NCBI RefSeq assembly: GCF_051262515.1
Contig: NZ_JBIMER010000001.1
Coordinates: 248,001 to 312,000 of the forward strand
DNA: 64,000 bases
Origin: Arthrobacter_N sp051262515
Lineage (GTDB): Bacteria; Actinomycetota; Actinomycetes; Actinomycetales; Micrococcaceae
Reading direction: 5' to 3'
Shown: positions 9,583 through 17,645 of the stretch, piece after piece
Numbering within the stretch: the first letter of the stretch is position 1
Layout of the letters: each line of letters starts with the position of its first letter
The notes under the pieces: generated by a model
The model's input: the letters and a program-made list of their open reading frames with translations, nothing else
Told to the model about the DNA's origin: nothing
Databases searched by the model: none
Position numbers and translations under genes: made by a program

Positions 9583-11032
9583 TCCGCGTGGATTCCTGAA
9601 AGTACGCGACCGCGTCACCCAGCCCCGGCGCCCCGTGCCGGTGCGCATCATGGACTACAAGGAGGTCTACGAGCGGCAGGAGTCGGGGGCCCTGAAGGAG
9701 CAGGCGGGACGATGCATGGATTGCGGCGTGCCGTTCTGCCATCAGGGGTGCCCGCTGGGCAACCTGATCCCGGAGTGGAACGACCAGGTCTGGAAGGGCC
9801 GCATGGGGGAGGCGAGCGAGCGACTTCACGCGACCAACAACTTCCCCGAGTTCACCGGACGGCTCTGCCCCGCTCCTTGTGAATCCTCCTGCGTGCTGGG
9901 CATCAACCAGCCGGCGGTCACCATCAAGCAGATCGAGGTCTCGATCGCCGACCAGGCGTTCGAGGACGGGGTCGTGGAACCGCTGCGGCCGCAACGGCAC
10001 ACGGACCAGACGATCGCGGTCGTCGGCTCCGGCCCGGCCGGCCTGGCCGCGGCCCAGCAGCTGACCCGCGCCGGCCACACGGTCGCCGTGTACGAGCGCG
10101 ACGACGCCATCGGCGGGCTGCTGCGCTACGGGATCCCGGACTTCAAGATGGAAAAGACGGTTCTGGACCGCCGCCTCGAGCAGATGGAGGCCGAGGGAAC
10201 GCGGTTCCGCACCAACGTCGAACTCGGCAAGGACATCTCCTGGGACCAGCTGCGGCGGCGCTACGACGCCGTCGTGGTCGCCACCGGCGCCACGGTGCCG
10301 CGCGACCTCCCGATCCCGGGCCGGGACCTCCAGGGCGTGCACTACGCCATGGACTACCTCGTGCAGTCCAACCGTGTCGTGTCCGGCCAGGAGGTCGAGG
10401 ACCAGATCGACGCGCGCGGCAAGCACGTCGTCATCCTCGGTGGCGGTGACACCGGCGCGGACTGCATCGGCACCGCACACCGCCAGAAGGCCGCATCCGT
10501 GACGACGCTGGCCATCGGCCAGCAGCCGCCGACGGAACGGCCCGGGCACCAGCCCTGGCCGATGTTCCCCAACCTCTTCGAGGTCGCCAGCGCGCACGAG
10601 GAAGGCGGAGAGCGCACTTACCTCGCCTCTACGGTAGAGTTCGTTGGTGAGGACGGAAGTGTGACGGGCATCATGGTGGCCGAGACCGAATTCGTGGACG
10701 GAAAGCGAGTCCCGAAGGCCGGCACCGAACGTGTCATTCCCGCCGACCTCGTATTCCTGGCCCTCGGTTTCACCGGGCCCGAGCCCGCAGGGCTCGGCGA
10801 ACAGGCCGGCACTGAGTTCGACAACCGGGGCAACGTCGCCCGTGACGGTTATTACATGACCAACACGCCCGGCGTGTTTGCGGCCGGCGATGCCGGCCGC
10901 GGACAGTCTCTGATCGTGTGGGCCATCGCGGAAGGGCGCGCCTGCGCCGCCGCGGTGGACAAGTATCTGATGGGTGAAACTCGTCTGCCGGCGCCCGTGG
11001 CGCCGACGGACCGGTCCATCGGCATGCTCTGA
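9575..11032 (+). CDS. gltD: glutamate synthase (GOGAT) small subunit
   Basis: The 485-residue NADPH-dependent electron-input subunit. The N-terminal part carries the two cysteine clusters for 4Fe-4S centres (CMDCGVPFCHQGCPLG and CPAPCESSCVLG). It is followed by the FAD-binding VVGSGPAGLAAAQQL, the NADPH-binding VVILGGGDTGADC and the second FAD site GVFAAGDAGRGQSLIVWAI. The start is GTG at 9575, preceded by GGAGG at 9563-9567, 8 nt upstream; it overlaps the end of gltB by 8 nt in another frame. Earlier in-frame codons fall inside gltB and translate to non-GltD sequence. Confidence 0.97.
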   Translation: MADPRGFLKVRDRVTQPRRPVPVRIMDYKEVYERQESGALKEQAGRCMDCGVPFCHQGCPLGNLIPEWNDQVWKGRMGEASERLHATNNFPEFTGRLCPAPCESSCVLGINQPAVTIKQIEVSIADQAFEDGVVEPLRPQRHTDQTIAVVGSGPAGLAAAQQLTRAGHTVAVYERDDAIGGLLRYGIPDFKMEKTVLDRRLEQMEAEGTRFRTNVELGKDISWDQLRRRYDAVVVATGATVPRDLPIPGRDLQGVHYAMDYLVQSNRVVSGQEVEDQIDARGKHVVILGGGDTGADCIGTAHRQKAASVTTLAIGQQPPTERPGHQPWPMFPNLFEVASAHEEGGERTYLASTVEFVGEDGSVTGIMVAETEFVDGKRVPKAGTERVIPADLVFLALGFTGPEPAGLGEQAGTEFDNRGNVARDGYYMTNTPGVFAAGDAGRGQSLIVWAIAEGRACAAAVDKYLMGETRLPAPVAPTDRSIGML

Positions 11033-11078
11033 CCGGGGCGCAGTCCTGCGTCCCGGACCCGGACAAAGGAAAGGCGGA

Positions 11079-11084
11079 TAGGCT
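11079..11084 (+). promoter_or_regulatory. -10 box of pyk, leaderless arrangement
   Basis: TAGGCT ends 6 nt before the pyk ATG at 11091. In actinobacteria transcription starts about 6-8 nt after such a box, so the mRNA would begin at the start codon itself. No Shine-Dalgarno sequence lies at the usual distance. Confidence 0.55.
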
Positions 11085-11090
11085 GACGCA

Positions 11091-12623
11091 ATGAGACGCG
11101 CAAAAATTGTGGCGACATTCGGCCCGGCAATCGGCACGTACGAAAAGACTCTTCAGGTCATCAAGGCGGGAGTGGATGTCGCACGGCTCAACATGAGCCA
11201 CGGCGAGTACTCCACCCACGCCGAGAACCTGGCCAACGTGAGGCAGGCCTCGGAGGAACTCGGACGCCCGGTCGGCGTGTTCGCCGACCTTCAGGGGCCG
11301 AAGATCCGCCTCGGCAGGTTCGCCGACGGGCCGCACACGCTCGCCGTGGGAGACCGGTTCACGGTGACCATCGACGACATCGAGGGCACCAAGGACATTT
11401 GCTCGACCACGTTCAAGGGCCTCCCGCAGGACGTGGCCGTGGGCGACCGGCTTCTGGTCAACGACGGACGGGTCGCCCTGCGCGCCGTCGAGGTCGATGA
11501 GCGGAACGTCGTGACCGAGGTGATCGTCGGCGGGGAGGTGTCCAACAACAAGGGCATCAACCTCCCCGGCGTGGCCGTCAACGTCCCCGCGCTGAGCGAA
11601 AAAGACGAGGACGACCTGCGTTGGGCGCTCCGCGCCGGCGTCGACATGATCGCGCTGTCCTTCGTCCGCAACGCCAGCGACATCACCCGGGTCCACGAGA
11701 TCATGGACGAGGAGGGCCGGCGGCTGCCGGTCATCGCCAAGGTCGAGAAGCCGCAGGCGGTGGATGCGCTCGAGGAGATCATCGACGCTTTCGACGCCAT
11801 TATGGTGGCCCGCGGCGACCTCGGCGTCGAACTGCCGCTGGAGGAGGTGCCGCTGGTCCAGAAGCGTGCCATCGAGCTCGCCAGGCGCTGGGCCAAGCCG
11901 GTCATCGTCGCCACACAGGTGCTCGAGTCCATGATCGAGAGTCCGACGCCGACACGCGCCGAGGCCTCGGACTGCGCCAACGCCGTCCTCGACGGGGCCG
12001 ACGCGGTCATGCTCTCGGGCGAGACCAGCGTGGGCGCGTACCCGATCGAAACGGTGGAGACGATGGCCCGGATCATCGAGGCCACCGAGGACCACGGGTT
12101 GCAGCGGATACCGCCACTGGGAAGCCGCCCGAAGACCCGCGGTGGCGCCATCACGCGCGCCGCGGTCGCCATCGCGGACCAGCTGGACGCGAAGTTCATC
12201 GTCGCGTTCACGCAGTCCGGCGATTCCGCGCGGAGGCTCTCGCGGTTGCGGCCTAAGCAGCCGATCCTCGGGTTCACGCCGTTGAAGCACACCTACAACA
12301 TCATGACGCTGTTCTGGGGCATCCAGCCCCGGTTGGTCGACTATGCCGACCACACGGACAAGATGACCGCGCAGGTCGACGAGGCGTTGCAGAAGGAGGG
12401 AATCGCGCAGATCAACGACTTGGTCTGCATCGCCGCCGGTTCCCCTCCGGGGCAGGCGGGTTCGACGAACTCGCTGCGCATCCACCGCGTGGGCGACATC
12501 GCCGATGCCGGTCAGCTCTACGACGGCCAGCAGACGCCGAACCGGGAGAAGGTCGGTCCCTGGAGGACCAAGGAGCAAGCCGTCGACGACATGGTCACGC
12601 GCATGCGGGGCGAGCAGCCCTAG
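11091..12623 (+). CDS. pyk: pyruvate kinase
   Basis: The last glycolytic step: phosphoenolpyruvate plus ADP to pyruvate plus ATP. The 510-residue protein begins with RRAKIVATFGPA and RLNMSHG, has a B domain from about residue 70 to 165, and the active-site signature VIAKVEKPQAVDALEEII with the catalytic lysine. It also shows MVARGDLGVELP and ATQVLESMIESPTPTRAEASD. The C-terminal allosteric domain ends in a linker-like tail. It is monocistronic: a leaderless promoter lies in front and a very strong terminator follows. It sits about 58 nt after gltD. Confidence 0.97.
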   Translation: MRRAKIVATFGPAIGTYEKTLQVIKAGVDVARLNMSHGEYSTHAENLANVRQASEELGRPVGVFADLQGPKIRLGRFADGPHTLAVGDRFTVTIDDIEGTKDICSTTFKGLPQDVAVGDRLLVNDGRVALRAVEVDERNVVTEVIVGGEVSNNKGINLPGVAVNVPALSEKDEDDLRWALRAGVDMIALSFVRNASDITRVHEIMDEEGRRLPVIAKVEKPQAVDALEEIIDAFDAIMVARGDLGVELPLEEVPLVQKRAIELARRWAKPVIVATQVLESMIESPTPTRAEASDCANAVLDGADAVMLSGETSVGAYPIETVETMARIIEATEDHGLQRIPPLGSRPKTRGGAITRAAVAIADQLDAKFIVAFTQSGDSARRLSRLRPKQPILGFTPLKHTYNIMTLFWGIQPRLVDYADHTDKMTAQVDEALQKEGIAQINDLVCIAAGSPPGQAGSTNSLRIHRVGDIADAGQLYDGQQTPNREKVGPWRTKEQAVDDMVTRMRGEQP

Positions 12624-12658
12624 CACGAACCACGGACCTCGGCACCCGAGGCCGGTGA

Positions 12659-12696
12659 ACAAGGGAGGCGGACCCCGCGGGGTCCGCCTCCCTTGT
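12659..12696. terminator. strong bidirectional terminator between pyk and pdtaR
   Basis: A perfect 16-bp stem (12659-12674 with 12681-12696) around a 6-nt CCGCGG loop. It lies between two convergent genes and, read on either strand, ends in a short T-containing arm, so it can stop both transcripts. Confidence 0.85.
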
Positions 12697-12745
12697 GCCG
12701 TGCGCGGCCCCATCGCGCCGAGGATGGGGCAGGTGCCGGTCGGGC

Positions 12746-13348
12746 CTACTTGACCTGGTTGATGATAGTTTCGGCGACTTCGCGCATGCCCAGCCGCCGG
12801 TCCATCGACGTCTTCTGGATCCACCGGAAGGCCTCCGGCTCGGAGAGGCCCATCTTCGTCGTCAGGACGCTCTTGGCCCGTTCCACCAGCTTGCGCGTCT
12901 CGAACTGCTCCTGAAGGTCCCCGACCTCCTTCTCGAGGGCGACGAGCTGCTCGTGGCGGGACATCGCGATCTCGATGGCCGGGATGAGGTCGTTCGGCGT
13001 GAAGGGCTTGACGACGTACGCCATCGCGCCCGCCTCGCGCGCGCGCTCCACGAGTTCCTTCTGGCTGAATGCCGTGAGCAGCACGACCGGGGCGATGCGC
13101 TCCTTGACGATCGTTTCGGCGGCCGTGATGCCGTCCATCACCGGCATCTTGACGTCCATCAACACGAGGTCCGGGCGGTGCTCGCGCACCAGCTCGACGG
13201 CCTTCTCACCGTTGTCCGCCTCGGCGACGACTTCGTAGCCCTCGCCTTGGAGGATCTCCACGATATCGAGTCGGATCAGCGTCTCGTCCTCGGCCACCAC
13301 AACGCGGCGCGCGGGGGCACCCGACGGCTCGGGGGTAATTTCCGTCAT
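12746..13348 (-). CDS. pdtaR: ANTAR-domain response regulator PdtaR
   Basis: A 200-residue two-domain protein. The receiver domain has the acidic pocket E20/D21, the phospho-acceptor D65 (VLMDVKMP), the LLTAF threonine and the VVKPF lysine. A coiled linker (RHEQLVALEKEVGDLQEQFETRK) leads to an ANTAR RNA-binding domain (about residues 145-200, with RAKSVLTTKMGLSEPEAFRWIQKTSMDRR). It is the counterpart of Mycobacterium Rv1626/PdtaR, which is phosphorylated by PdtaS and binds paired RNA hairpins to prevent transcription termination. No histidine kinase is next to it. A TAGGCT -10 element on the minus strand at 13418-13413 suggests a leader of about 60 nt. Confidence 0.92.
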   Translation of the reverse strand: MTEITPEPSGAPARRVVVAEDETLIRLDIVEILQGEGYEVVAEADNGEKAVELVREHRPDLVLMDVKMPVMDGITAAETIVKERIAPVVLLTAFSQKELVERAREAGAMAYVVKPFTPNDLIPAIEIAMSRHEQLVALEKEVGDLQEQFETRKLVERAKSVLTTKMGLSEPEAFRWIQKTSMDRRLGMREVAETIINQVK

Positions 13349-13511
13349 TGTTTTCTTGCTCCTGGCTGCCCGCGGTGTGTCCGGGCGTGGGTTGGAACGG
13401 ATTCTGACTCCAGCCTATCGGCATGTAGAGTTGTTTTCCGCAACGCCTCCGCAGCGACCATGGCGCGCCGGTCCGTCAAAAGACCCGTGCATGGCCTATT
13501 CGGCGGCGCTG

Positions 13512-13592
13512 GCCCGAGTGGCGGAATGGCAGACGCACCGCACTCAAAATGCGGCGCCGCAAGGCGTGTGGGTTCAAGTCCCACCTCGGGCA
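13512..13592 (+). tRNA. tRNA-Leu (anticodon CAA)
   Basis: Acceptor arms GCCCGAG (13512-13518) and CTCGGGC (13585-13591) pair fully and are followed by discriminator A; CCA is not encoded. The anticodon stem CCGCA/TGCGG holds the loop CTCAAAA with anticodon CAA at 13545-13547, which reads TTG. A long variable arm, typical of tRNA-Leu, sits between 13555 and 13567, and the T-arm GTGGG-TTCAAGT-CCCAC is standard. Confidence 0.95.
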
Positions 13593-13659
13593 CAAGGGTA
13601 TTGAGAACGGCCGTGCAGCCGGCCGTTGCCGGCGGGATATCCGCCCCTAGGATAGTCCC

Positions 13660-14220
13660 ATGGCTCGCAACAGGTATTACGTGGCAGCATCGGCCGACGG
13701 CTACATTGCCGACGAGCGGGACTCGTTGGAATGGCTCTTCGACGTCGATTTCCCCACCCAGGATTCGGTGATAGCCGACTTCATGGCCGGCGTCGGGGCC
13801 TTGGCGATGGGTGCCGACACCTACAGCTGGATGCTGGCGAACGTTAAGGACGGTTGGCCGTACGCCGGGATCCCCACGTGGGTCTTCACGCACCGCGAAT
13901 TGGCCGCTTTTCCCGGGGCGGACCTGACCTTCATCCGCGGAGACGTCGGCGAATGGGTGGGCGATATCGCCGAAGACGCGGGGGAGAAGGACGTCTGGGT
14001 GGTCGGCGGCGGATCGCTGGCGGGGCAGTTTGTGGACGCCGGACTGCTGGACGAGTTCATCCTCTTCAGCATGCCCGTCATCCTCGGCGGCGGACGGCCG
14101 CTGTTCGCCATGCGCGGTCAAGCGACGCTCGTGGAGACCTCGATGGTCGACCACGGGGGCGGCGTGCGCGAGACGCGGTACGACGTCGTCAAGCCCGCCC
14201 CCTCGGGCCGCACCTTCTAA
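13660..14220 (+). CDS. dihydrofolate reductase-family protein (RibD C-terminal fold)
   Basis: A 186-residue protein with the YyaP/RibD-C type reductase fold: start YYVAASADGYIAD, the middle ALAMGADTYSWML, the glycine-rich nucleotide loop DVWVVGGGSLAGQFVDAGLLDEF and the end MPVILGGGRPLF. Family members bind NADPH, but the substrate is usually unknown; it is not the housekeeping DHFR. A TAGGAT box 6 nt before the ATG suggests a leaderless mRNA. It converges on arfB with a 4-nt overlap of the 3' ends. Confidence 0.85.
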   Translation: MARNRYYVAASADGYIADERDSLEWLFDVDFPTQDSVIADFMAGVGALAMGADTYSWMLANVKDGWPYAGIPTWVFTHRELAAFPGADLTFIRGDVGEWVGDIAEDAGEKDVWVVGGGSLAGQFVDAGLLDEFILFSMPVILGGGRPLFAMRGQATLVETSMVDHGGGVRETRYDVVKPAPSGRTF

Positions 14221-14639
14221 TCGCCCGGCGGGCGCCTGCGTTGGCGCTTGGTCGCCGAACGACGTTCCTTGGCGGCGAGACGGCGGAGATTGGAGCCCCT
14301 GGTCGGTTTCGTGGCGCGGCGGCGGGCCGGCCCGGGCGCAAGCCCCTCGGCCACCAGTTGGGCCAGCTTGGTTCTGGCGATCTCGCGGTTGCGCAGCTGG
14401 GAACGCTGTTCCGCGGCCGTCACCGTGATGGTGCCGTTGACGAGGCGACGCTCGAGGCGCGTCAACAGCAGGTGCCGTTGGCCGCTGCCCAACGCCGTGG
14501 ATTCGGCGATGCTCCAAGAGAGTTCGACGCGGCTGTCGGAGGTATTCACGTGCTGTCCGCCCGGTCCGGATGAGCGCGAAAAGCGCCAGCTCAGTTCGGC
14601 GGCGGGAATCGTGAGTGCCGTCGTCACCTCGAGGTCCAT
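14217..14639 (-). CDS. arfB: alternative ribosome-rescue peptidyl-tRNA hydrolase ArfB
   Basis: A 140-residue protein with the catalytic GGQ motif in SSGPGGQHVNTSDSRVEL, as in release factors, and a long basic C-terminal tail (RRRATKPTRGSNLRRLAAKERRSATKRQRRR). In ArfB/YaeJ that tail inserts in the empty mRNA channel of stalled ribosomes, and the GGQ then hydrolyses the peptidyl-tRNA. Length and layout match the family. The upstream sequence on the minus strand has only a weak -10-like AACGCT 6 nt before the ATG. Confidence 0.92.
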   Translation of the reverse strand: MDLEVTTALTIPAAELSWRFSRSSGPGGQHVNTSDSRVELSWSIAESTALGSGQRHLLLTRLERRLVNGTITVTAAEQRSQLRNREIARTKLAQLVAEGLAPGPARRRATKPTRGSNLRRLAAKERRSATKRQRRRPPGD

Positions 14640-14712
14640 GCCACCAGCGTTGCACGAGTTTCTCTGTGATGCTTTTGTTACATTGGCCGCTGTCGCCTAA
14701 AGTGGATCAGCG

Positions 14713-15000
14713 ATGCCAGTTGCCACCGAAACGCCTGTCCGTGACGCCCCCACCCCACCGCATGGTCCGATCTTCGTCGACCCAACAGGTCGACGACTGC
14801 GAAGACTCAGGACGTTGGGGGTGATTGCGTTGGGACTTGTGGCGGCCTACGTGGTCCTTCTTCTGGTCGCATTCCTCGGCGGATCGACCGTCGCGGCGCC
14901 GGCGCTTCCGCGCGCGGCGGACGACGCGGTCGGACCCGCACCGACGGCACAGGCGGCCCCGACGGCTCGCGCGACCTCCATGGCGCCCACACGCCCGTGA
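14713..15000 (+). CDS. small single-pass membrane protein of the polysaccharide locus
   Basis: A 95-residue protein with one membrane helix (LGVIALGLVAAYVVLLLVAFLGG, about residues 35-57), a short cytoplasmic N-terminus with FVDPTGRRLRRLR, and an Ala/Pro/Thr-rich outer tail. It resembles no enzyme. Its stop overlaps the GTG of the deacetylase/glycosyltransferase gene by 3 nt, so the two are co-translated. The FVDPTGRR juxtamembrane motif is seen in actinobacterial proteins next to such fusions; a role as partner or anchor for the synthase is inference. Confidence 0.7.
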   Translation: MPVATETPVRDAPTPPHGPIFVDPTGRRLRRLRTLGVIALGLVAAYVVLLLVAFLGGSTVAAPALPRAADDAVGPAPTAQAAPTARATSMAPTRP

Positions 15001-17150
15001 ATTCGGGACGCCGCGCCGCCCGTGCCAACGGAGTCGGGGCGCACTGGTTCCTCATGATGGCACTGGTGCTGACGCTCGGACTGGCACTGGCCGTGCAGGG
15101 GTACATGAACCACCTGTCCGGGATTGGCGCGCCCGTCCCTACGGCGGAAGCCAGCGCCGGGAGCGTCCCCCGGGCAGTCTTGGAGGGCGGACCCGTGGTG
15201 GATCCCCGCGGAAGCGGAGTTCGCACCGCGGACGCGTCCGCCGGCGACGTCGCGTTGACGTTCGATGACGGGCCGGATCCCTTGTGGACGCCCCGAATCC
15301 TCGACGTGCTGCGCGAACACGGGACCCACGCGACCTTCTTCGTGACGGGTACGGAGGCAATCCAGCACCCGGATCTGGTGCGACGCATGGCCGCCGAGGG
15401 GCATGAAATCGGCATTCAGACGCTGACGCACACCGATCTCGCGGGGTCTCCGCTCTGGAGGAGCCAACTCGAGATCCGGGGTGCCCAGAAGGTGGTTGCG
15501 GGGATCACGGGCAGCTCGCCGTCCCTGCTGCGGCCCCCGTATGTCTCCGACAACGCGTCCGTCACCGACGGCCAATGGTCCGCCATGCAGACGGCCGGGG
15601 ACGAGGGGTACCTCACCGTCCTCAGCACGATCGACAGCGGGGACTGGCTGAGCCCCGGTCCGACGGCGATCGCCGACCAGATCACGGACTCCGGCAAAGG
15701 GGGACAGGTGGTCCTCCTGCACGACGGAGGCGGTCACAGGTCCCAGACCGTCGCCGCGCTCTCTTCGGTGCTGGCGGGACAACAGGAGTCGGGCCAACGC
15801 TTCACGACTGTTGGCGACTCGATCGGAGTTGAGAGCGAGGGGCCGGCGCCATTAGGGGACACCCTGGCCGGAAAGGCCCTTCTCTGGGGCGTTTGGTTCA
15901 CCGATGCGGTGGTCACGGCCATCGCGTGGGCACTGGTCGTGGCGGGAGTGGTGACACTCGTGCGTGTCCTGCTCGTGGTCGGTGTTGCGGCCCGGCACAG
16001 CCGCGCCGTGCGGCACAACCGCGAAACCGAGATAGAGCGCGGCTGGTTCGAGCTGCCGCTTCGCGCCGAGGTGTTGGAACCGGTCACCGTGATCGTCCCC
16101 GCCTACAACGAGGCGGCGGGCATCGAGGCCGCGGTCAGGTCCATCGCCGCCTCGACGCATCCGGTGGAGATCATCGTCGTGGACGACGGATCCACCGACG
16201 GCACGGCCGGCGCCGTCGCCGATCTCCATTTGCCCGGCGTCCGTGTCATCCGGAAAGAGAACGGCGGCAAACCGTCCGCCTTGAACGCCGGCCTGGCCGC
16301 GGCCAGTTACGACCTCGTGGTCATGGTCGACGGCGACACCGTCTTCGAACCCGACACCGTCCACGTCCTGGTCCAGCGCTTCGCCGATCCGCGGGTGGGC
16401 GCGATCTCGGGAAACACCAAGGTCGCGAACCGGGGCGGCATCCTCGGCGCCTGGCAGCACATCGAATACGTCGTCGGCTTCAACCTCGACCGCCGCCTCT
16501 TCGATGTCGCCGAATGCATGCCGACCGTTCCCGGGGCGATCGGGGCCTTCCGCCGCGAAGCCCTGACCGGCGTCGGCGGGGTGAGCGCCGACACCCTCGC
16601 CGAGGACACCGACCTCACCATGGCGCTGTGCCGCGCCGGTTGGCGGGTGGTGTACGAGGACGCCGCACGGGCCTGGACGGAGGCGCCTGCCAGCATCGGC
16701 GCCCTTTGGAAACAACGCTACCGCTGGTGCTACGGCACCCTGCAGGCCATGTGGAAGCATCGTGGCGCCGTGTTGCAGCGCGGCGCGTCCGGCAAGCTGG
16801 GCCGGAGGGGCCTCGGGTACCTGCTGGTGCTTCAGGTGCTGCTTCCGTTGTTCGCTCCCGTTGTCGACGTCTTCGCCATCTACGGTCTGGTTTTCCTGGA
16901 TCCGCTCCGGATTGCCGCCCTGTGGATCGGATTCCTCCTGGTCCAGTTCGCCATGGCGGCCTATGCGTTCCGGCTTGACCGCGAGCCGCTTCGGCCGCTG
17001 TGGACGCTCCCGCTCCAGCAATTCGTCTACCGGCAACTCATGTACCTCGTGGTGATCCAGTCGGTGGTCACCGCGCTGGCCGGGGTCCGGCTGCGGTGGC
17101 ACCGGATGGAGAGGTACGGCAGCCTGCGTGTCCCGGCCGGCGAAGGCTAG
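14997..17150 (+). CDS. bifunctional polysaccharide deacetylase / glycosyltransferase family 2
   Basis: A 717-residue membrane protein. One N-terminal membrane helix is followed by an extracytoplasmic NodB-type deacetylase (about residues 83-275; TFDDGPD at 88-94, LLRPPY, VVLLHDGG). A second membrane helix (about 300-330) leads to a cytoplasmic GT2 domain with VPAYNE, VVDDGSTDG, MVDGDTVF, AEDTDL and the processive-synthase motif QRYRW at 573-577; membrane helices follow at the C-terminus. This layout suggests synthesis, export and partial deacetylation of an N-acetylglucosamine-type polymer. Oddity: the usual HxxxH zinc pair reads Q141-TLT-H145, so one metal ligand is missing and deacetylase activity is uncertain. 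Confidence 0.88.
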   Translation: MNSGRRAARANGVGAHWFLMMALVLTLGLALAVQGYMNHLSGIGAPVPTAEASAGSVPRAVLEGGPVVDPRGSGVRTADASAGDVALTFDDGPDPLWTPRILDVLREHGTHATFFVTGTEAIQHPDLVRRMAAEGHEIGIQTLTHTDLAGSPLWRSQLEIRGAQKVVAGITGSSPSLLRPPYVSDNASVTDGQWSAMQTAGDEGYLTVLSTIDSGDWLSPGPTAIADQITDSGKGGQVVLLHDGGGHRSQTVAALSSVLAGQQESGQRFTTVGDSIGVESEGPAPLGDTLAGKALLWGVWFTDAVVTAIAWALVVAGVVTLVRVLLVVGVAARHSRAVRHNRETEIERGWFELPLRAEVLEPVTVIVPAYNEAAGIEAAVRSIAASTHPVEIIVVDDGSTDGTAGAVADLHLPGVRVIRKENGGKPSALNAGLAAASYDLVVMVDGDTVFEPDTVHVLVQRFADPRVGAISGNTKVANRGGILGAWQHIEYVVGFNLDRRLFDVAECMPTVPGAIGAFRREALTGVGGVSADTLAEDTDLTMALCRAGWRVVYEDAARAWTEAPASIGALWKQRYRWCYGTLQAMWKHRGAVLQRGASGKLGRRGLGYLLVLQVLLPLFAPVVDVFAIYGLVFLDPLRIAALWIGFLLVQFAMAAYAFRLDREPLRPLWTLPLQQFVYRQLMYLVVIQSVVTALAGVRLRWHRMERYGSLRVPAGEG

Positions 17151-17626
17151 CGCGCGTCCAACAGCATGTTGGTGATGCGCGACGTGCACACGCGCTTGCC
17201 GTTCGTTTCGGTAATGACGATCTCGTGGGTGGTGATGGTCCGTCCCAGGTGGATCGGCGTGCAGACGCCCGTCACCAAGCCGGAGATGCCCGGCCTGTGG
17301 TGGGTCGCGGAGATGTCGACGCCGACCGGCCGCCTGTCGTCGCCGCCGTGCAGGGCGGCGGCGAAGGAACCCAGCGTCTCCGCCAAGGCAACGCTGGCAC
17401 CGCCATGCAGGATCCCCGCCACCTGCTGGTTGCCCTCGATCGGCATGGTGGCGACGACGCGCCCGACGGCGAGTTCGGTGAACACGATCCCGAGCTTCTG
17501 AACCAGCGTTCCGACACCGTGCGCCGCGAACCGAGCGTGTATCTCCGCCGGCACCCCATGCGCCGTGAGCTGGCTTTCAAAGGGGTTGGCCGGGGCAGGG
17601 TGCGCGCCTGTGAAATTGTCCGTCAT
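17147..17626 (-). CDS. hotdog-fold PaaI/YbgC-like thioesterase
   Basis: A 159-residue protein with the hotdog thioesterase core: GILHGGASVALAETLGS (catalytic region with the central helix) followed by VGVDISATHHRP. Such enzymes hydrolyse acyl- or aroyl-CoA; the substrate cannot be told from sequence. The ATG at 17626 was chosen over an upstream in-frame start because the extra residues (MTRRRCARGSS...) would run through the polA promoter and start. It is divergent from polA with about 20 nt between starts, and its 3' end overlaps the glycosyltransferase stop. Confidence 0.85.
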   Translation of the reverse strand: MTDNFTGAHPAPANPFESQLTAHGVPAEIHARFAAHGVGTLVQKLGIVFTELAVGRVVATMPIEGNQQVAGILHGGASVALAETLGSFAAALHGGDDRRPVGVDISATHHRPGISGLVTGVCTPIHLGRTITTHEIVITETNGKRVCTSRITNMLLDAR

Positions 17627-17632
17627 GGCAAC

Positions 17633-17638
17633 TAGGCT
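17633..17638 (+). promoter_or_regulatory. -10 box of polA, leaderless arrangement
   Basis: TAGGCT ends 7 nt before the GTG at 17646. This spacing supports the GTG as the polA start and an mRNA without a leader, rather than the ATG at 17625, which lies upstream of the box. Confidence 0.55.
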
Positions 17639-17645
17639 GGCACCC

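Noticed and set aside
4651..9651. A 1666-codon open frame on the minus strand
   Set aside because: It lies antisense to gltB, a certain gene. Its translation is rich in Arg, Gly, Val, His and Gln and has no domain, the usual shadow of a GC-rich gene.
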